From: Flagellimonas beolgyonensis
GTDB taxonomy: Bacteria; Bacteroidota; Bacteroidia; Flavobacteriales; Flavobacteriaceae
DNA length: 64,000 nucleotides
Reading direction: 5' to 3'
NCBI RefSeq assembly: GCF_003992615.1
Contig: NZ_RZMY01000018.1
Coordinates: 474,201 to 538,200 of the forward strand
The position numbers and the translations under genes are program-made. Below are positions 18,541 to 27,899 of the stretch, piece by piece. The notes under the pieces are model-generated. The model ran no database searches. It saw only the letters and a list, made by a program, of their open reading frames with translations, and was not told where the DNA came from. How positions within the stretch are numbered: position 1 is the first letter of the stretch; every line of letters begins with the position of its first letter.

Positions 18541-20088
18541 TCATCCATTAAAAATATGTTGGAAGGCAACTTCCAATTCCTGTACTTCCCCATCCGTCAA
18601 TTCCTCAAATTCCTTTTCCCTTCTTTTCTTTGACAATCTTCCATTGTTTTGATCGAGAAATTTTATCAAGAGATCCACCTTGGTATCCGGTAGGGTCACG
18701 AGGGTATTGACAAATTGGGTCATACGGTCATATTTTTCCAAATAATCCAATTCTTCCGGTATGATCCTTTCAATGGTCTCTTCCACACATGTATACAGGA
18801 ATTCAGCATGTCTGGTCAGATCAAAGTACCGGTATAGGTCAATGGTTTCGTTTAGGATTTTGATGTTATGGTCGGGTGTTTCCTCCCATTCGATCAGATC
18901 GACCCTTGGAGAGGAAAAATGCTCCAGGATATCCTGATATTCGTCTATCCGTTCTAGAATGGCAGAGGATATGGGAAATATCATCCCTCGTTTGGTATAG
19001 CCCATCCGAGTGAGCAAATGGTGGATGATATATCGGTGTATCCTGCCATTACCATCGGATAGGGGATGGATAAAAACAAAGCCGAAAGCAATGGTGACCG
19101 CGGCCAATACCGGATTGTAACCGGCTTGCTGCAACAGTGCGTTGGTATCGAGCAACCCTTGTATCAACAAGGGCAGGTCCGTGGCCTTGGCGGAAATATG
19201 GTCGGGCATGGGGGATAGGGTTTCCCTATCATGTTCGCCTATAAAGCCTTCCCCGGTCCGTATGCCCATATGCCTTAATTTTTTGCTTCCGATGACAATG
19301 TGCTGCAACCGTTCGATCTCTTCTATGCTCAAAGGGGATTTTCCCGATTGCCCGATGGCCTTTCCCCAATTTCTGGCCCGCATGCTTGGGGGATGCTCCC
19401 CTTCAATGGCAAATGATGCCTTGGAATCTTTCAACAATAAAAAGGCAGCGGTCCTTCGTATGAGATCCTTGTCCCGCTTTCCCAATCCCTTTTCTATGGT
19501 TTCGGAAAGATCTTTTTCAATATACCCCTCCAGTTTCTCAGTCCTGCGAATCATTGGACAGAATCCCGGAACCCCGGGCAAGTTGTTCTTTACACGATGC
19601 CGGGTGGAATTCTCGGGGTGGCCCGCATATTGCAGTGAAGGGTCCACCACCTCCACATATGTGCCTCTGTTCAGGTTGGGAACATCGAGCGTGTTCCCGG
19701 TCAACCATTCATATAAAAACCATGCCCTTCGGGTAAATTGACCGGTAGGCTCTTCTTTCAACATTTGGTGTATGATGGCATCACCGGTCAACTCGAAAAT
19801 ACTTTTCAGTATATATAGGTCCAAGGGCTCGTATTTAAGAGCAAAGACCAAATGACTTTTCAGGTCTTCCTTGGGTTTATGCCTAATGGTAAACACCTGC
19901 CATTGGTCAGTGTCGTAGCGTTGGTGCTTTTCTGTTGCCATGGCCATTATATCGGGCAGGGGAACTACCGTGCCATATTGGTTTCCAATGACTGAAATCA
20001 ATAGGGAATAGCCGACCAGGTAACCTTCCTCAGGTAATTTACGTCCGTGAAAAACAGTTACTTTATGTGAAAAAGAATTACTTTTCAT
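18541..20088 (-). CDS. fic: Fic-domain protein (AMPylase type, class II autoinhibited)
   Basis: A 515-aa protein. The Fic core motif is HPLSDGNGRIHR starting at H341, with the catalytic His, the acidic metal ligand and the phosphate-binding Asn/Arg all present; the usual Phe after HP is Leu. An inhibitory-helix motif (S/T)xxxE(G/N) is seen as SFAIEG at 225-230, N-terminal to the core, which marks class II self-inhibited Fic enzymes. The C-terminus (LLIKFLDQNNGRLSKKRREKEFEELTDGEV) looks like a winged helix, so it may bind DNA. Relatives transfer AMP to protein Ser/Thr/Tyr. The target is unknown. The first 14 codons overlap the repeat array at 20048-20185, consistent with autoregulation. Confidence 0.88.
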   Translation of the reverse strand: MKSNSFSHKVTVFHGRKLPEEGYLVGYSLLISVIGNQYGTVVPLPDIMAMATEKHQRYDTDQWQVFTIRHKPKEDLKSHLVFALKYEPLDLYILKSIFELTGDAIIHQMLKEEPTGQFTRRAWFLYEWLTGNTLDVPNLNRGTYVEVVDPSLQYAGHPENSTRHRVKNNLPGVPGFCPMIRRTEKLEGYIEKDLSETIEKGLGKRDKDLIRRTAAFLLLKDSKASFAIEGEHPPSMRARNWGKAIGQSGKSPLSIEEIERLQHIVIGSKKLRHMGIRTGEGFIGEHDRETLSPMPDHISAKATDLPLLIQGLLDTNALLQQAGYNPVLAAVTIAFGFVFIHPLSDGNGRIHRYIIHHLLTRMGYTKRGMIFPISSAILERIDEYQDILEHFSSPRVDLIEWEETPDHNIKILNETIDLYRYFDLTRHAEFLYTCVEETIERIIPEELDYLEKYDRMTQFVNTLVTLPDTKVDLLIKFLDQNNGRLSKKRREKEFEELTDGEVQELEVAFQHIFNG

Positions 20089-20185
20089 TTTTTTGCATGA
20101 AAAACAGTGACAAATATACCATGAAAAATGATTACTTAACGTGAAATATGATTATTTATCATTATTTTTTATGAAAAATTGTTAT
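20048..20185 (-). repeat. Six-copy 14-bp repeat array over the fic start, arranged as a 74-bp tandem duplication
   Basis: On the plus strand TGAAAAA-nnn-TTAC-like units start at 20048, 20068, 20098, 20122, 20142 and 20172. The spacings are 20, 30, 24, 20 and 30 bases, so 20048-20121 and 20122-20195 are two diverged copies of one 74-bp block. The first block contains the fic start codon (20086-20088). In the second block the equivalent ATG (20160-20162) opens only an eight-codon frame. These units may be operator sites read as GTAAnnnTTTTTCA upstream of and within fic. Confidence 0.75.
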
Positions 20186-20242
20186 TTTTTAATTGGGTTT
20201 TTGGTGTTATTTTTATCAAATATCGGAAATTGAGGTTAGTAA

Positions 20243-21055
20243 TCAGTGTCTTGCATACTTGAGGTCAATGGTGCGACTGCCTCTATTTTCCCATAACTGT
20301 ATCCTTAATGTTTCCTCGTCTCCCAAGACAAACTTGGGTGTCACACAGACAAAGTGTTCGTGATTTCCCGTTCGAATGATACTTGGTTTTTTATGAATGT
20401 AGGTCACATCCAATGGTATTTCTTGGGAGGAAGCTCTTCTTTTTTTACTGCCATTGGTGACAGTTATGGCCAAATGACCCAATTCGAAATCAATGGCCGA
20501 TTTGTTTTTGATATCAATAACCAAGTACACTTCATTGCCATGATAGGTCATGGATTCCAAGCGTAACCGAAGTCCACTTTTTCGTTTGGTCACTAAATTT
20601 TTTGGGTTGTGTTCCAATAGATATGAACAGCGTTCCTTGTATGTTTTCTGCTGCTTTGTAAGTGAATCCACGACTTTTGAATCAAGTTTCTTATTGTTTA
20701 GTTTGGGTGGAAGGTTCCCTATGCTTTGTTCTGTTGTTATAAAGTGGTTGTAACGCTGAAGTGTCTTTGCATATGCCAAATGGAAGGAGTAGACCTTACC
20801 ACTGGTAGTCATGACCAATAGATTGCTCGGTCTTCCTGGAACTGCCTGTAACAAACCAAGGTGTTCTTCCTGTTCCATGTTGTAGGTGAATACAAAAGCG
20901 GGATGCCCCGTAATCGCTTTTTGCACGGGACTGGGAAAGAAAAAGGCCACGTTATGGTGTTCATTGGCATAAATGGTGTCCATGGCTGGTTGGCCATGTG
21001 CCTTTATCGATATCGTTGAAATGATGATGAGTGTGTAGAGCTGCTTTAAATACAT
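20243..21055 (-). CDS. traN: Conjugative transposon protein TraN (DUF4138; VirB9-like)
   Basis: A 270-aa envelope protein with a signal peptide (LIIISTISIKAHGQ) and the TraN beginning DTIYANEHHNVAFFFPSPVQKAI, HLGLLQAVPGRPSNLLVMTTSGKVYSF. In Bacteroides elements TraN works with TraM, TraK and TraO in the mating channel and resembles VirB9 of the type IV secretion core complex. It is the last gene of the tra operon visible here; TraM ends 2 bases upstream. No traO, traP or traQ follows before fic, so the operon is shorter than the classical CTnDOT set. Confidence 0.85.
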   Translation of the reverse strand: MYLKQLYTLIIISTISIKAHGQPAMDTIYANEHHNVAFFFPSPVQKAITGHPAFVFTYNMEQEEHLGLLQAVPGRPSNLLVMTTSGKVYSFHLAYAKTLQRYNHFITTEQSIGNLPPKLNNKKLDSKVVDSLTKQQKTYKERCSYLLEHNPKNLVTKRKSGLRLRLESMTYHGNEVYLVIDIKNKSAIDFELGHLAITVTNGSKKRRASSQEIPLDVTYIHKKPSIIRTGNHEHFVCVTPKFVLGDEETLRIQLWENRGSRTIDLKYARH

Positions 21056-21057
21056 GA

Positions 21058-21978
21058 TTAGGGTTTTAATAGGAATTGATAGTTATTGGAGATTTCCACC
21101 TTGATGGCGCGATTGTCCTTACGGAAGATATTCTTGATGCCGCCCAATTGGGGGATCCCGGGGATATTGACCTCCCTGATGGTCTCATCCAGCCCTTGGT
21201 TTACAACGGCTCCCTTAAGATGATTTTCCACATAGATCCCTTCCTTGCCATCTTGCAGGTCATACGCTTTCAGTGATACGGAATGATCATCAATTTGGGA
21301 AACTTCCACCATGACACGGTTGGGACGAATCTTGACAAAACCGTATATGCGGGTATACTTGGGAAAATGGATGTCATTGATGGTGATGGCCGAAGTGAGC
21401 ATCAAGTCCAAGCGATGCCCCTCTCTTATCCGTTGGCTACCGTTGACCCTTACCATTGGTATTTCATTATAGAGCTTGCTATCGGAATTAGGTTTCAAGG
21501 CAAAGAAAAGTTCGTGTTCCAGCCCGAGTGCTTTGGGATCAATGCTTTTGGTTACTGGAGTGGAATTGGAAATCATTGGGATTTCGCTTTCCGGTTTGGG
21601 GGTAACAGGGGACACTGTGGATTGTTTTGGTGGCAATGGCCGATCATACTTGTCCTGTCCTGCTAAATAAATACTATCGATGATACGCTGTTTTTCATAT
21701 TCCATGTAATCAGGGTTGAAGTAGCCTTTGTCGTCCACCATATGTTCGGGATACATAGGAGGTGCAGTGGTTTCACGTCCCTCTTTGATGGCCTCCAGGG
21801 CCTCCAGTTTGGAATTATATTCCACGGTGTTCCCTTTCAGGTCCGGTAGTGGGATTTGATCGGGATTCAGTTCTTGATCTTTGTCCTTGCCAAAGGTGAG
21901 TAGGGAATACGCGGTGATGAACAATACCACGCAGACCAGTACCAGTACAAATACGATTTTACTTTTCTGTAGTTTCAT
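21058..21978 (-). CDS. traM: Conjugative transposon protein TraM (VirB10-like)
   Basis: A 306-aa protein with one N-terminal membrane helix (IVFVLVLVCVVLFITAYSLL), a proline-rich periplasmic linker (about residues 95-140) and a C-terminal beta domain (IREGHRLDLMLTSAITINDIHFPKYTRIYGFVKI; LKAYDLQDGKEGIYVENHLKG; IPGIPQLGGIKNIFRKDNRAIKVEI). This is the TraM/VirB10 plan of an inner-membrane-anchored channel scaffold spanning the periplasm. It overlaps traK by 20 bases and ends 2 bases before traN, so translation is coupled. Confidence 0.87.
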   Translation of the reverse strand: MKLQKSKIVFVLVLVCVVLFITAYSLLTFGKDKDQELNPDQIPLPDLKGNTVEYNSKLEALEAIKEGRETTAPPMYPEHMVDDKGYFNPDYMEYEKQRIIDSIYLAGQDKYDRPLPPKQSTVSPVTPKPESEIPMISNSTPVTKSIDPKALGLEHELFFALKPNSDSKLYNEIPMVRVNGSQRIREGHRLDLMLTSAITINDIHFPKYTRIYGFVKIRPNRVMVEVSQIDDHSVSLKAYDLQDGKEGIYVENHLKGAVVNQGLDETIREVNIPGIPQLGGIKNIFRKDNRAIKVEISNNYQFLLKP

Positions 21979-22585
21979 TTTCTTCTAGTTTACGGAGGGA
22001 GTTTTCAAAAAAATCAATGATCAACAACCCATGGGGATTATGGGGGAAATGGCGCTCCACAGACATCAGTTTGCCTGAAGTGAGCAATTCATAGGTGTCT
22101 GTGACACTACCTCTGTTGATGTTGAAGACGGTTCGGGTCTCGAAACGGTAGGGCTCAGTTGTGATATCGATCTTGGAATCAATGCGCTTCACTTGTTGGA
22201 CCAAGGAATATTGCATTAGGCGATTATAAAAACCATCGGCCTTTTTCTGCCTATAAAGGGCATCCACCGAGGCATTGCCCAACCAGAGGGCCTTTTCCAT
22301 ATGTACTTCATAACTGGCTGCATCCACTTCATAGAACCACCGATGGAATTGCTCCAAATGTGCCAAGGCCTCTACTTCAAGATTCTCCCGTTGGTCGATG
22401 AGTTTGAGTGGTATGACATCGCCGGAGTCATTGACCACAAAGGCCCTGTTGAGGATATTTTGGTGCATTCGGATTACCATGGTTATGGAAATTATACAGA
22501 CCAATCCCGAAACAAGTACCACCGAGAGGACGACCCAACGGTTCAATCGCAGTTGTTGTTGTATGTTCTTAAAAGGTGTTTTCAT
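21959..22585 (-). CDS. traK: Conjugative transposon protein TraK (VirB8-like)
   Basis: A 208-aa protein with a short cytoplasmic N-terminus, one membrane helix (WVVLSVVLVSGLVCIISITMV) and a periplasmic domain with the TraK features HLEQFHRWFYEVDAASYEVHM, LWLGNASVDALYRQK and DGFYNRLMQYSLVQQV. TraK is the VirB8-like assembly factor of the conjugation channel. It lies 12 bases after traJ and overlaps traM by 20 bases. The size is normal for the family. Confidence 0.88.
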   Translation of the reverse strand: MKTPFKNIQQQLRLNRWVVLSVVLVSGLVCIISITMVIRMHQNILNRAFVVNDSGDVIPLKLIDQRENLEVEALAHLEQFHRWFYEVDAASYEVHMEKALWLGNASVDALYRQKKADGFYNRLMQYSLVQQVKRIDSKIDITTEPYRFETRTVFNINRGSVTDTYELLTSGKLMSVERHFPHNPHGLLIIDFFENSLRKLEENETTEK

Positions 22586-22597
22586 TTTCTATTCAGT

Positions 22598-23440
22598 TTA
22601 TCCAGTGAACAATCGAAGGGTAAAGCTGGTGGCTTTTCTATATAGTTTGAACTTGAGCAGTACGATGAACCCGATAGATCCAAACTCGATGATTGGGGCA
22701 AAGAACTCGCTGCCCCAATCCGTCCCAAAGAGGCTGCCCCAAAAGTTGGTGTTGATCTCCGTGTAGAGGTTGTTGACAAAGACATTGACCAGAAAAAAGG
22801 CAGGAACCAACATATAGACCCCTGCGTACAACTTGAAATAGGTATAGGCCAGGCTACGAAACTTCTCAAATACCGATAAGCTGATCACCAGGGGAAAAAA
22901 GGCCTGCAAGATCCCCAACAGGAAATACCGTTCCGCTAGGAAGAGTGGATAGATGAAGATATCGAGCAACCATAGGATCACCCCGATGATAAAGGCCAAC
23001 ATTTTAAGTCCGTACAAGGGCGTGACCAAGGCCTCATATAGGATGGCCATGGCTTTTTTGGCGGCTTCCAAGGCACCCACGTCCCGTTCCAGATCTACAT
23101 CCTGTAGCTGTAAGGGGAGGAGTGCAGGAGCCGTGTCCCGGTATTGGGATTCAATGGCCACAAGTATGCCATCGAAGACTCCCAACACCTGTGTGGAGAA
23201 GATGACCAAGAGCACGATCAGAAAGTTCTTGGCCAGTTCTGTGGGGGTAAGCCCCCAGGTATGGCCATCGGTCGAGGAGATGCCCTCATTGTATTTTTTG
23301 AGGATATTAACCAAGAACAATAGTAGGGCCAAGGTCTTCATCCCCACAATGGTATATTGGGAAAAGTAACTGTCCTTGATGGTCTGAAAGACGGCATCCA
23401 CATATTCCAATCCTATGCCCAAAAAGATTCCCGCCATCAA
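22598..23440 (-). CDS. traJ: Conjugative transposon membrane protein TraJ (VirB6-like)
   Basis: A 280-aa polytopic inner-membrane protein. At least five hydrophobic segments are visible (for example TLALLLFLVNIL, FLIVLLVIFSTQVLGVFDGIL, MLAFIIGVILWLLDIFIYPLFLAERYFLLGILQAFFPLVISL and YAGVYMLVPAFFLVNVFV). The mid-sequence VAIESQYRDTAPALLPLQ and the overall pattern match Bacteroidota TraJ, which fills the VirB6 role in the channel. The start overlaps the traI stop by 4 bases (ATGA type). Confidence 0.86.
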   Translation of the reverse strand: MMAGIFLGIGLEYVDAVFQTIKDSYFSQYTIVGMKTLALLLFLVNILKKYNEGISSTDGHTWGLTPTELAKNFLIVLLVIFSTQVLGVFDGILVAIESQYRDTAPALLPLQLQDVDLERDVGALEAAKKAMAILYEALVTPLYGLKMLAFIIGVILWLLDIFIYPLFLAERYFLLGILQAFFPLVISLSVFEKFRSLAYTYFKLYAGVYMLVPAFFLVNVFVNNLYTEINTNFWGSLFGTDWGSEFFAPIIEFGSIGFIVLLKFKLYRKATSFTLRLFTG

Positions 23441-24042
23441 TACTCCTTTTCGCGATTATTGATAATGTCCTGCATCTTCCTAAAGGAGATGATTTCCCGA
23501 TAGCGACGGGTCTTGACCTCCAGTTCTGCCACCATTTCCTGGGATTGTGTTTTCTTTTCCATCAAAATGGCCATCCGTTCGGCATCCGTCATTTTCAAAA
23601 AATCACTGGAGAGAATCTGGTTGACAAAATCTAGATCGTCGATGGCCGTGTCCATGATTGCTTCAAAGGAATCCGCTATTTGTGCCACTTCATCGGCCTT
23701 GATATAGGAAGAGTTCAAGATGTCCCTGAGGTCATTTTGTACGGTTCGGAACAAGATCTCATTGTTCTTGGCCAGTTCTTTGACCGCTTTGAGTTGTTTG
23801 ATGGTATTGTTCACCTTGACTATGTTCTCCTTTTGTTCCTTTAGAAACTCAACGGTCTTTAAGAGTTCCGAGGTCTGTTTGGCTGATTCCAAGAGTGACT
23901 TGGTCATACTGATAAAGTTTGTATTGTCATATACCGGCATCCCCTGGGCCGTAGCACGGCCGGGTAGATAAATGGCCAAAATCAGTGTGAGTACCAAAGC
24001 CTTGGAATTGGTATAAAGTGTGCGTTTCATGTCTTTTTTCAT
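23437..24042 (-). CDS. traI: Conjugative transposon protein TraI (DUF4141; VirB5-like)
   Basis: A 201-aa exported protein with a signal peptide (ALVLTLILAIYLPGRATAQGMPVYDNTNF) followed by long amphipathic helices (SLLESAKQTSELLKTVEFLKEQKENIVKVNNTIKQLKAVKE and onward). This is the usual layout of TraI/DUF4141 and resembles VirB5 minor pilus subunits. It overlaps traG and traJ by 4 bases each. The start chosen gives MKKDMKRTLY; an internal Met 4 codons later is also possible. Confidence 0.83.
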   Translation of the reverse strand: MKKDMKRTLYTNSKALVLTLILAIYLPGRATAQGMPVYDNTNFISMTKSLLESAKQTSELLKTVEFLKEQKENIVKVNNTIKQLKAVKELAKNNEILFRTVQNDLRDILNSSYIKADEVAQIADSFEAIMDTAIDDLDFVNQILSSDFLKMTDAERMAILMEKKTQSQEMVAELEVKTRRYREIISFRKMQDIINNREKEY

Positions 24043-26450
24043 ATCATTTTCTTTTGCTGGTTCATAAAGGCTGTGATGGCTTGCTCCATATCATGGGTCT
24101 GTTCATAGAGCTGCATGATATGTTCATTTTCACTGCCATCGGTCAAATAGGCGGCATACACCTCGGGGGGTACCTCCAATCGGAACACATTGCTTTCCTT
24201 TCCGATTTTGATAAAGACCTCCGTATACTTTCGGTCCCCGGTCAGGTTGGTTCGAATCGATTTGAGTTGGTTCAAGTCGTGACCGGATAGGCTCAGTCTA
24301 TTCTTTAGGGCCTCATACCCTTTCTCGTTTTTTAGGCTATAAATGACCTGAGTGTTCTCCAGGATACTGGCCGAAGTGGAGTTGTCCGGCAATTGGTTGA
24401 TGGACTGGAGGATAATGCCGATGGCCCCGTTCTGTTTTCGGATGGCCTGATAATAGAATTCCACGCTTTCCAGCACATTGGGAAACTTCAATTGTTTGGC
24501 AAACTCATCAAAAAGGATGATGCCCCGTTCCGATCTGTTCCTCCAAATGGTACGCTGTATGGCCGATTTGATCAATTTGAGCATTACGGAAAGGATTTCT
24601 TTATTGTCACGTACCTCGTCCAGCTCAAAAACAATCAAGCGTTTGTCCTCGATCTTGTAAGTCTGATCCTTTTCGACATGGAACAGAAAACTGTACAGCC
24701 CCCCTTCCACATATTCGGAAAGGATGTGCAAAAAACCATAGACATTGAAATCGGATTCTTGCATACAGGTCTCATCGATTAGGGTGTCCTTGTATCTGTC
24801 CACGAAGTGATATAGGGAAGCTAGGGAATGCCCTTCTTTGATCTTGCCATAGTAGTACAACAATACCTTTTTCAAGGCCACTTCTTTGGATTTGGTCACC
24901 TGGCTTTCGGCCAAGAGTTCCAAAAGAAACAAGGCTAGATCTTCCAAGCGTTCAGGGGTCAAATCGGACGGATCGGCAATATAAAAGGGATTGATACCCA
25001 AGTTCTTGCCTTGCTCATAGCGAAGGACCGCATGATTATCGGGATACAATTGGGCAAATTTGGCATAGGAACCCCCAAGATCGATAATGACCAGCCGCAC
25101 ACCCGCCTCGAAGTACTGACGTAGAATGTTATTGGCCAAGAAGGATTTGCCTTCCCCGGTCGGGGCGAATATGGCAAAGTTCCGGGCCTTGATCCGTTTC
25201 TTATTGGCGTCCCAGACATCCTTGAGTACCGGAATATTGTTCTGGCGGTCGTTGAAGATGATCCCTGTGCCATCGGATTTGTAGTTGGTGTTATTGATAT
25301 ATAGGCATAAGGCATGTTTCAGGTCGGAGACATACAGGTCTTCATTGGAGAAGTTGGAGGCATGACAGGGATGGGAGTTTAAAAAGTAGTGTTTACGTTC
25401 TTCCCCGTTAGGGTGGTAGACCACCATGTCAAGTTCCTTGAATTCAGCCTTGATCTTGGAGGCAATCTGCTTTAAATAGTGTTGTTCTTGGTGCCAGAAA
25501 ATGATGTTCAGGTGTCCGCGTACAATCCGGGAACTATCATCTTGATTGATCTGGTCCACAATTTGCCGGATTTTTTTAAGGACCACCTTGTTTTGAGTAC
25601 CGAAATTTGAGCTTTTGGAAAGCTCCTCGATTTTTTTGTCCAAGACCCTGCGCCATTTTTGCCTGTCATCCAGATACAGGATGTGGTTGACGATATGGTT
25701 CTCCTTGAGGTCCAATCCCAAACCGTCCAAAAAACCTTGGTGGAAGGTAAAGTCATTTGTGGTAAACCTAGCATTTGAGATGCTACTTTGTACCGATTCC
25801 CCAAAGCAGAGTTCACTGTTGATGGCCATGGTATCAAAATAATGGTCCCCGATTTCGATTGCGTTGTTTTTCAATAGGATGTCGGTATCAAAATCCAGGT
25901 TGAATCCATTGAAATGATCATGGGTATGGGCCAAAATATCCTGAGGTTTCATAGGAAGTAAGACTATGTGCCTTGAGTTGTTGATATAGGAAATAGCATC
26001 ATTAATTGCAGTGATGAACTCAGCCACCTGTAGGTCCAATTTTCTATGGTACCCTTTTGCTGTTTTACGAAAGGGATTCACATACTTGGAGGCATTGAGT
26101 ACTTTGTCCAAGGGGAGTACGAAGAACAGGTACCCTTTGTGTTTTACATATGCCCTGCCTTTGAAGTAGTCGTGGGTGGCCTTTTCCAAAAAGGTGTTGT
26201 TGTTAAGTTGCTCGGTTGTATAGCCCTGTTCTTGGTAGACATCCTGTTTATGGATAATCGTGCCCTTGGGCAAGGATTTAAAAGCTTGGAACCAGGTCCC
26301 GTGGAGTTCCTCAAAATCCCTTTCGGAAAGGGAATACACCTCGGGCAGGTCGATTGTGTAGCAAAGGACCACATTGCCGTTGCTGGCAAAGACGATATGG
26401 TTTTGGATATCGAGAATGGGATGATGGGCGTTCAGGTTGATCTTAGGCAT
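24039..26450 (-). CDS. traG: Conjugation ATPase TraG (VirB4-like)
   Basis: An 803-aa cytoplasmic ATPase that powers pilus and channel assembly. The Walker A motif is APTGEGKS at about residues 429-436, followed by LVIIDLGGSYAKF. Walker B lies in GIILFDEFAKQLKF, and RKQNGAIGIILQSINQL follows. The N-terminal part has the TraG/VirB4 membrane-association domain (YTIDLPEVYSLSERDFEELHGTWFQAFKSLPKGTIIHKQDV). It is the Bacteroides-type TraG, distinct from the coupling protein. It overlaps traF by 8 bases and traI by 4 bases. Confidence 0.94.
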   Translation of the reverse strand: MPKINLNAHHPILDIQNHIVFASNGNVVLCYTIDLPEVYSLSERDFEELHGTWFQAFKSLPKGTIIHKQDVYQEQGYTTEQLNNNTFLEKATHDYFKGRAYVKHKGYLFFVLPLDKVLNASKYVNPFRKTAKGYHRKLDLQVAEFITAINDAISYINNSRHIVLLPMKPQDILAHTHDHFNGFNLDFDTDILLKNNAIEIGDHYFDTMAINSELCFGESVQSSISNARFTTNDFTFHQGFLDGLGLDLKENHIVNHILYLDDRQKWRRVLDKKIEELSKSSNFGTQNKVVLKKIRQIVDQINQDDSSRIVRGHLNIIFWHQEQHYLKQIASKIKAEFKELDMVVYHPNGEERKHYFLNSHPCHASNFSNEDLYVSDLKHALCLYINNTNYKSDGTGIIFNDRQNNIPVLKDVWDANKKRIKARNFAIFAPTGEGKSFLANNILRQYFEAGVRLVIIDLGGSYAKFAQLYPDNHAVLRYEQGKNLGINPFYIADPSDLTPERLEDLALFLLELLAESQVTKSKEVALKKVLLYYYGKIKEGHSLASLYHFVDRYKDTLIDETCMQESDFNVYGFLHILSEYVEGGLYSFLFHVEKDQTYKIEDKRLIVFELDEVRDNKEILSVMLKLIKSAIQRTIWRNRSERGIILFDEFAKQLKFPNVLESVEFYYQAIRKQNGAIGIILQSINQLPDNSTSASILENTQVIYSLKNEKGYEALKNRLSLSGHDLNQLKSIRTNLTGDRKYTEVFIKIGKESNVFRLEVPPEVYAAYLTDGSENEHIMQLYEQTHDMEQAITAFMNQQKKMI

Positions 26451-26721
26451 GGGACAAAGGGCTTAGTCGTTTATTGCTGATAGTACTGGGAAAGTTGTTT
26501 TGAACCTGAAAGGTAAAGGGCCTTTTGACCCACCGGCCCAATGCCCCATAGAACAGGGCATTGAACAACAGTAGGCCCACGATGACACCAAATTGGAATG
26601 AAAAGATGATGATCAAAAGGGAACCGATGACCGATACCATCTGTAGGGCAAACAAGGATATGGGGAGTCCCATGATCATGGCGCGTTTTCGGATGTTACG
26701 GTATGTGGGGTACTCTTTCAT
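26443..26721 (-). CDS. traF: Conjugative transposon protein TraF (DUF4133; VirB3-like)
   Basis: A 92-aa protein from the ATG at 26721. It has two adjacent membrane helices (IMGLPISLFALQMVSVIGSLLIIIFSF and IVGLLLFNALFYGALG) after the short N-terminus MKEYPTYRNIRKRAM, matching DUF4133/TraF, the VirB3 counterpart. A longer frame to 26775 runs back into traE and is not used. The start lies immediately after the traE stop. Confidence 0.85.
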   Translation of the reverse strand: MKEYPTYRNIRKRAMIMGLPISLFALQMVSVIGSLLIIIFSFQFGVIVGLLLFNALFYGALGRWVKRPFTFQVQNNFPSTISNKRLSPLSHA

Positions 26722-26722
26722 C

Positions 26723-27010
26723 CTAGACCACGATTCCGATGAGATAAGTGAAGATTCCGACAACGGCCCCTGCAATCAACACAAATACCAAGACCCGGGT
26801 GATGCCTTTTTTAAGATCGGCGTTCTCCCCGAAGAAATGACCTGCATTGAACAAAAAACCCACCAAAAAGATGACCCCCAGAATAATGGGAAAAATGGCC
26901 CGGATGGTATCGGAAATGTCATTGACCGAATCCTCAATCCCACCAATCTGAGCTAATGCGGCACTAGAGGTAAAAAGCAATAGCAGAGTAATGAAGAAAG
27001 ATTTTCGCAT
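26723..27010 (-). CDS. traE: Conjugative transposon protein TraE (DUF4134; VirB2-like pilin)
   Basis: A 95-aa protein with a cleavable signal (SFFITLLLLFTSSAALAQ) and two hydrophobic helices (IRAIFPIILGVIFLVGFLFNAGHFF; VLVFVLIAGAVVGIFTYLIGIVV) separated by a short charged loop, typical of DUF4134. It is probably the conjugative pilus subunit. It is the first visible gene of the minus-strand tra operon, so the operon promoter should lie in 27011-27290. No traA-D genes precede it. Confidence 0.87.
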   Translation of the reverse strand: MRKSFFITLLLLFTSSAALAQIGGIEDSVNDISDTIRAIFPIILGVIFLVGFLFNAGHFFGENADLKKGITRVLVFVLIAGAVVGIFTYLIGIVV

Positions 27011-27287
27011 ATCGTAAGCGTTTAAAAATTAGACGATTATTGATATGTGAAAAGTACTGTATTAATTCATTAAAATATTGAATATCAGTATTTTGTGAAT
27101 ATTATTTTGGTTAATTCAATATGGGGCCAAAAGCTTTGAATTGATGTCAACGGATATGAAATAATGATGGGAGCTGTTGATAACCTAATTTTTAAGGATG
27201 ACAAATTGGAGTCAAAACGTCAAATTGGAATCAAGGAAGGATGATTTCGACAGTGGGTCGAAAAGTGGAAAAGGTCTATGGAGTAGG

Positions 27288-27500
27288 TTATTGAGCTCCT
27301 TTGATACGCCGGTAATTATCGATCAATGCCTCAGTAACGATTTTGGCCTTTTCATCACCTATCCCATTGAAATTGATGGTATGTGTGGAAATATAGTTTT
27401 TCAGTAGTATATCAACATCGCTTTTATCCAGATGGCCATTATCGCATAGATTCCCTAGGATGGCACTGTACCGATTTGATTTGAATCCATCATCCAACAT
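27288..27500 (-). CDS. Small hypothetical protein
   Basis: A 70-aa frame upstream of the tra operon and on the same strand. The protein is charged and helix-rich (LDKSDVDILLKNYISTHTINFNGIGDEKAKIVTEALIDNYRRIKG) with no signal or membrane segment. I recognise no family. A natural-looking amino-acid mix and its position support a real gene, but the length is marginal. Confidence 0.4.
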   Translation of the reverse strand: MLDDGFKSNRYSAILGNLCDNGHLDKSDVDILLKNYISTHTINFNGIGDEKAKIVTEALIDNYRRIKGAQ

Positions 27501-27899
27501 TGTTTCTGGTTTTTTTTGTTTTTAATATTGAAATCTACCAACAAAATAGCATTGTTTAATGGGTATATCCATGTGGGCTTCGAGAATGTCACTAATGGAA
27601 TTCATCATGTCTCCAATTTTGATTGTCTGAGTCTAGATTGTAAATGCCGGAAATGTAATTACTGAACAATTAAAGGTTCTGAAGATAATGAAATGTTTCG
27701 TTTTATGCGATTGAATAGTGATGAAAAAGGGTTGATTGAATATCATGCCAAGGCATATCAAAAACGCTCCATCACCCATAACCCAAAAAATCATCCAAAT
27801 TGGGGCTTGAAAAACAAAAATCTTATTAATTTACGTCAGTAATTTCTTTCCCCTATAAAATAGTAATCAATCATTTTTAGAAAAAAAGCAAACTTACCG
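27501..27899. other. Gene-free AT-rich stretch before the NdpA-like gene
   Basis: About 400 bases without a convincing frame on either strand and without clear hairpins. It probably holds the promoter of the NdpA-like/membrane gene pair, but I could not pick a good TAnnTTTG box. Confidence 0.4.

Noticed and set aside
26722..26775. Extended N-terminus of TraF starting at 26775
   Set aside because: The extra 18 residues overlap traE coding sequence and do not fit the DUF4133 N-terminus.
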